Shown: positions 63,785-64,000 of the stretch, piece after piece
Layout of the letters: each line of letters starts with the position of its first letter
How positions within the stretch are numbered: position 1 is the first letter of the stretch
Origin: Oscarella lobularis
Taxonomy: Eukaryota > Porifera > Homoscleromorpha > Homosclerophorida > Oscarellidae
Assembly: GCF_947507565.1 (NCBI RefSeq)
Contig: NC_089175.1
Location: 5,259,733-5,323,732, forward strand
Length of the DNA stretch: 64,000 bases
Direction: 5' to 3'
Position numbers and translations under genes: made by a program
Notes under the pieces: model-generated
What the model saw: only the letters and a program-made list of their open reading frames with translations
Databases searched by the model: none
What the model was told of the DNA's origin: nothing

Positions 63785-64000
63785 CTACAAGTACAGAAAA
63801 GCCGACACAGCAGTCATTATGGCAATGACTGTGACAGACAGACGAAAGCTCGTCTCTTGACCGGACGAGGGATCTGTCTCGGTGCCGCGAGCTGGACTGG
63901 ACGCGGCATCTGTCTCCGTGTCGCGAGCTGAAGTCGGCGTAGGACAACCGATCGAGGACGGCGGCGTCCTTCCAAGGCACGTCTTCAAGACGCCGTTCCT
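63785..64000 (-). CDS. GFR-alpha/GAS1-like gene copy H, C-terminal part only (runs off the window)
   Basis: Minus-strand frame from the window end to the stop at 63785: LKTCLGRTPPSSIGCPTP, a Ser/Thr/Asp-rich stalk, then FRLSVTVIAIMTAVSAFLYL, a GPI-type end. The start and cysteine-rich domains lie beyond 64000. Confidence 0.7.
   Translation of the reverse strand, partial: RNGVLKTCLGRTPPSSIGCPTPTSARDTETDAASSPARGTETDPSSGQETSFRLSVTVIAIMTAVSAFLYL

Overview
The window is nuclear DNA of a marine invertebrate, most likely an early-branching animal such as a sponge. This is an inference from gene content, spliceosomal introns of about 44-65 bp, and transposon families typical of sponges and cnidarians; no taxonomic marker is decisive.

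The left half (about 1-32,100) is a transposon-dense accessory region. It holds a truncated Ty3/gypsy pol fragment; two DIRS-like tyrosine-recombinase retroelements (a full-structure but decayed copy at 3.9-7.6 kb and an internally deleted copy on the minus strand at 1.3-2.6 kb); two old interspersed repeat families serving as landing pads; and at least five separate TIR or foldback insertions, most readable to the base because an uninterrupted paralogue (or the other palindrome arm) shows the empty site. It also holds an 830-bp array built on TGTGATCACA, a small two-exon RGG/Glu-Lys-rich gene, and an intact 2,262-codon Helitron Rep-helicase-OTU ORF. The most striking object is a 4,535-bp DNA transposon (27,437-31,971) with about 30-bp TIRs and a perfect 9-bp target duplication. 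It carries one 11-exon gene whose exons join into an uninterrupted 1,001-aa protein of a family I know only as uncharacterised.

The right half (about 33,000-64,000) is gene-dense. On the plus strand lie an MFS transporter with a predicted GC-AG intron, an ATP7-type copper ATPase with three metal-binding domains, three tandem PH + ZU5-like genes (the first with repeated YxxM-type tyrosine motifs), RPS3A and TTC29. UQCC1 (minus) and EIF2S3 (plus) are divergently arranged, followed by tRNA-Trp(CCA). From 54.2 kb to the end the minus strand carries an intronless tandem family of secreted, probably GPI-anchored cysteine-rich proteins resembling GDNF-receptor-alpha/GAS1 domains. A block of about 4.3 kb is duplicated in tandem; some members are intact and others frameshifted, and two intact members carry an expanding heptad repeat that adds an N-glycosylation sequon per unit.

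Exon coordinates come from reading frames plus GT/AG (once GC/AG) signals, checked by total length divisible by three where an exon list is given. No database search was possible, so family names rest on recognised motifs.
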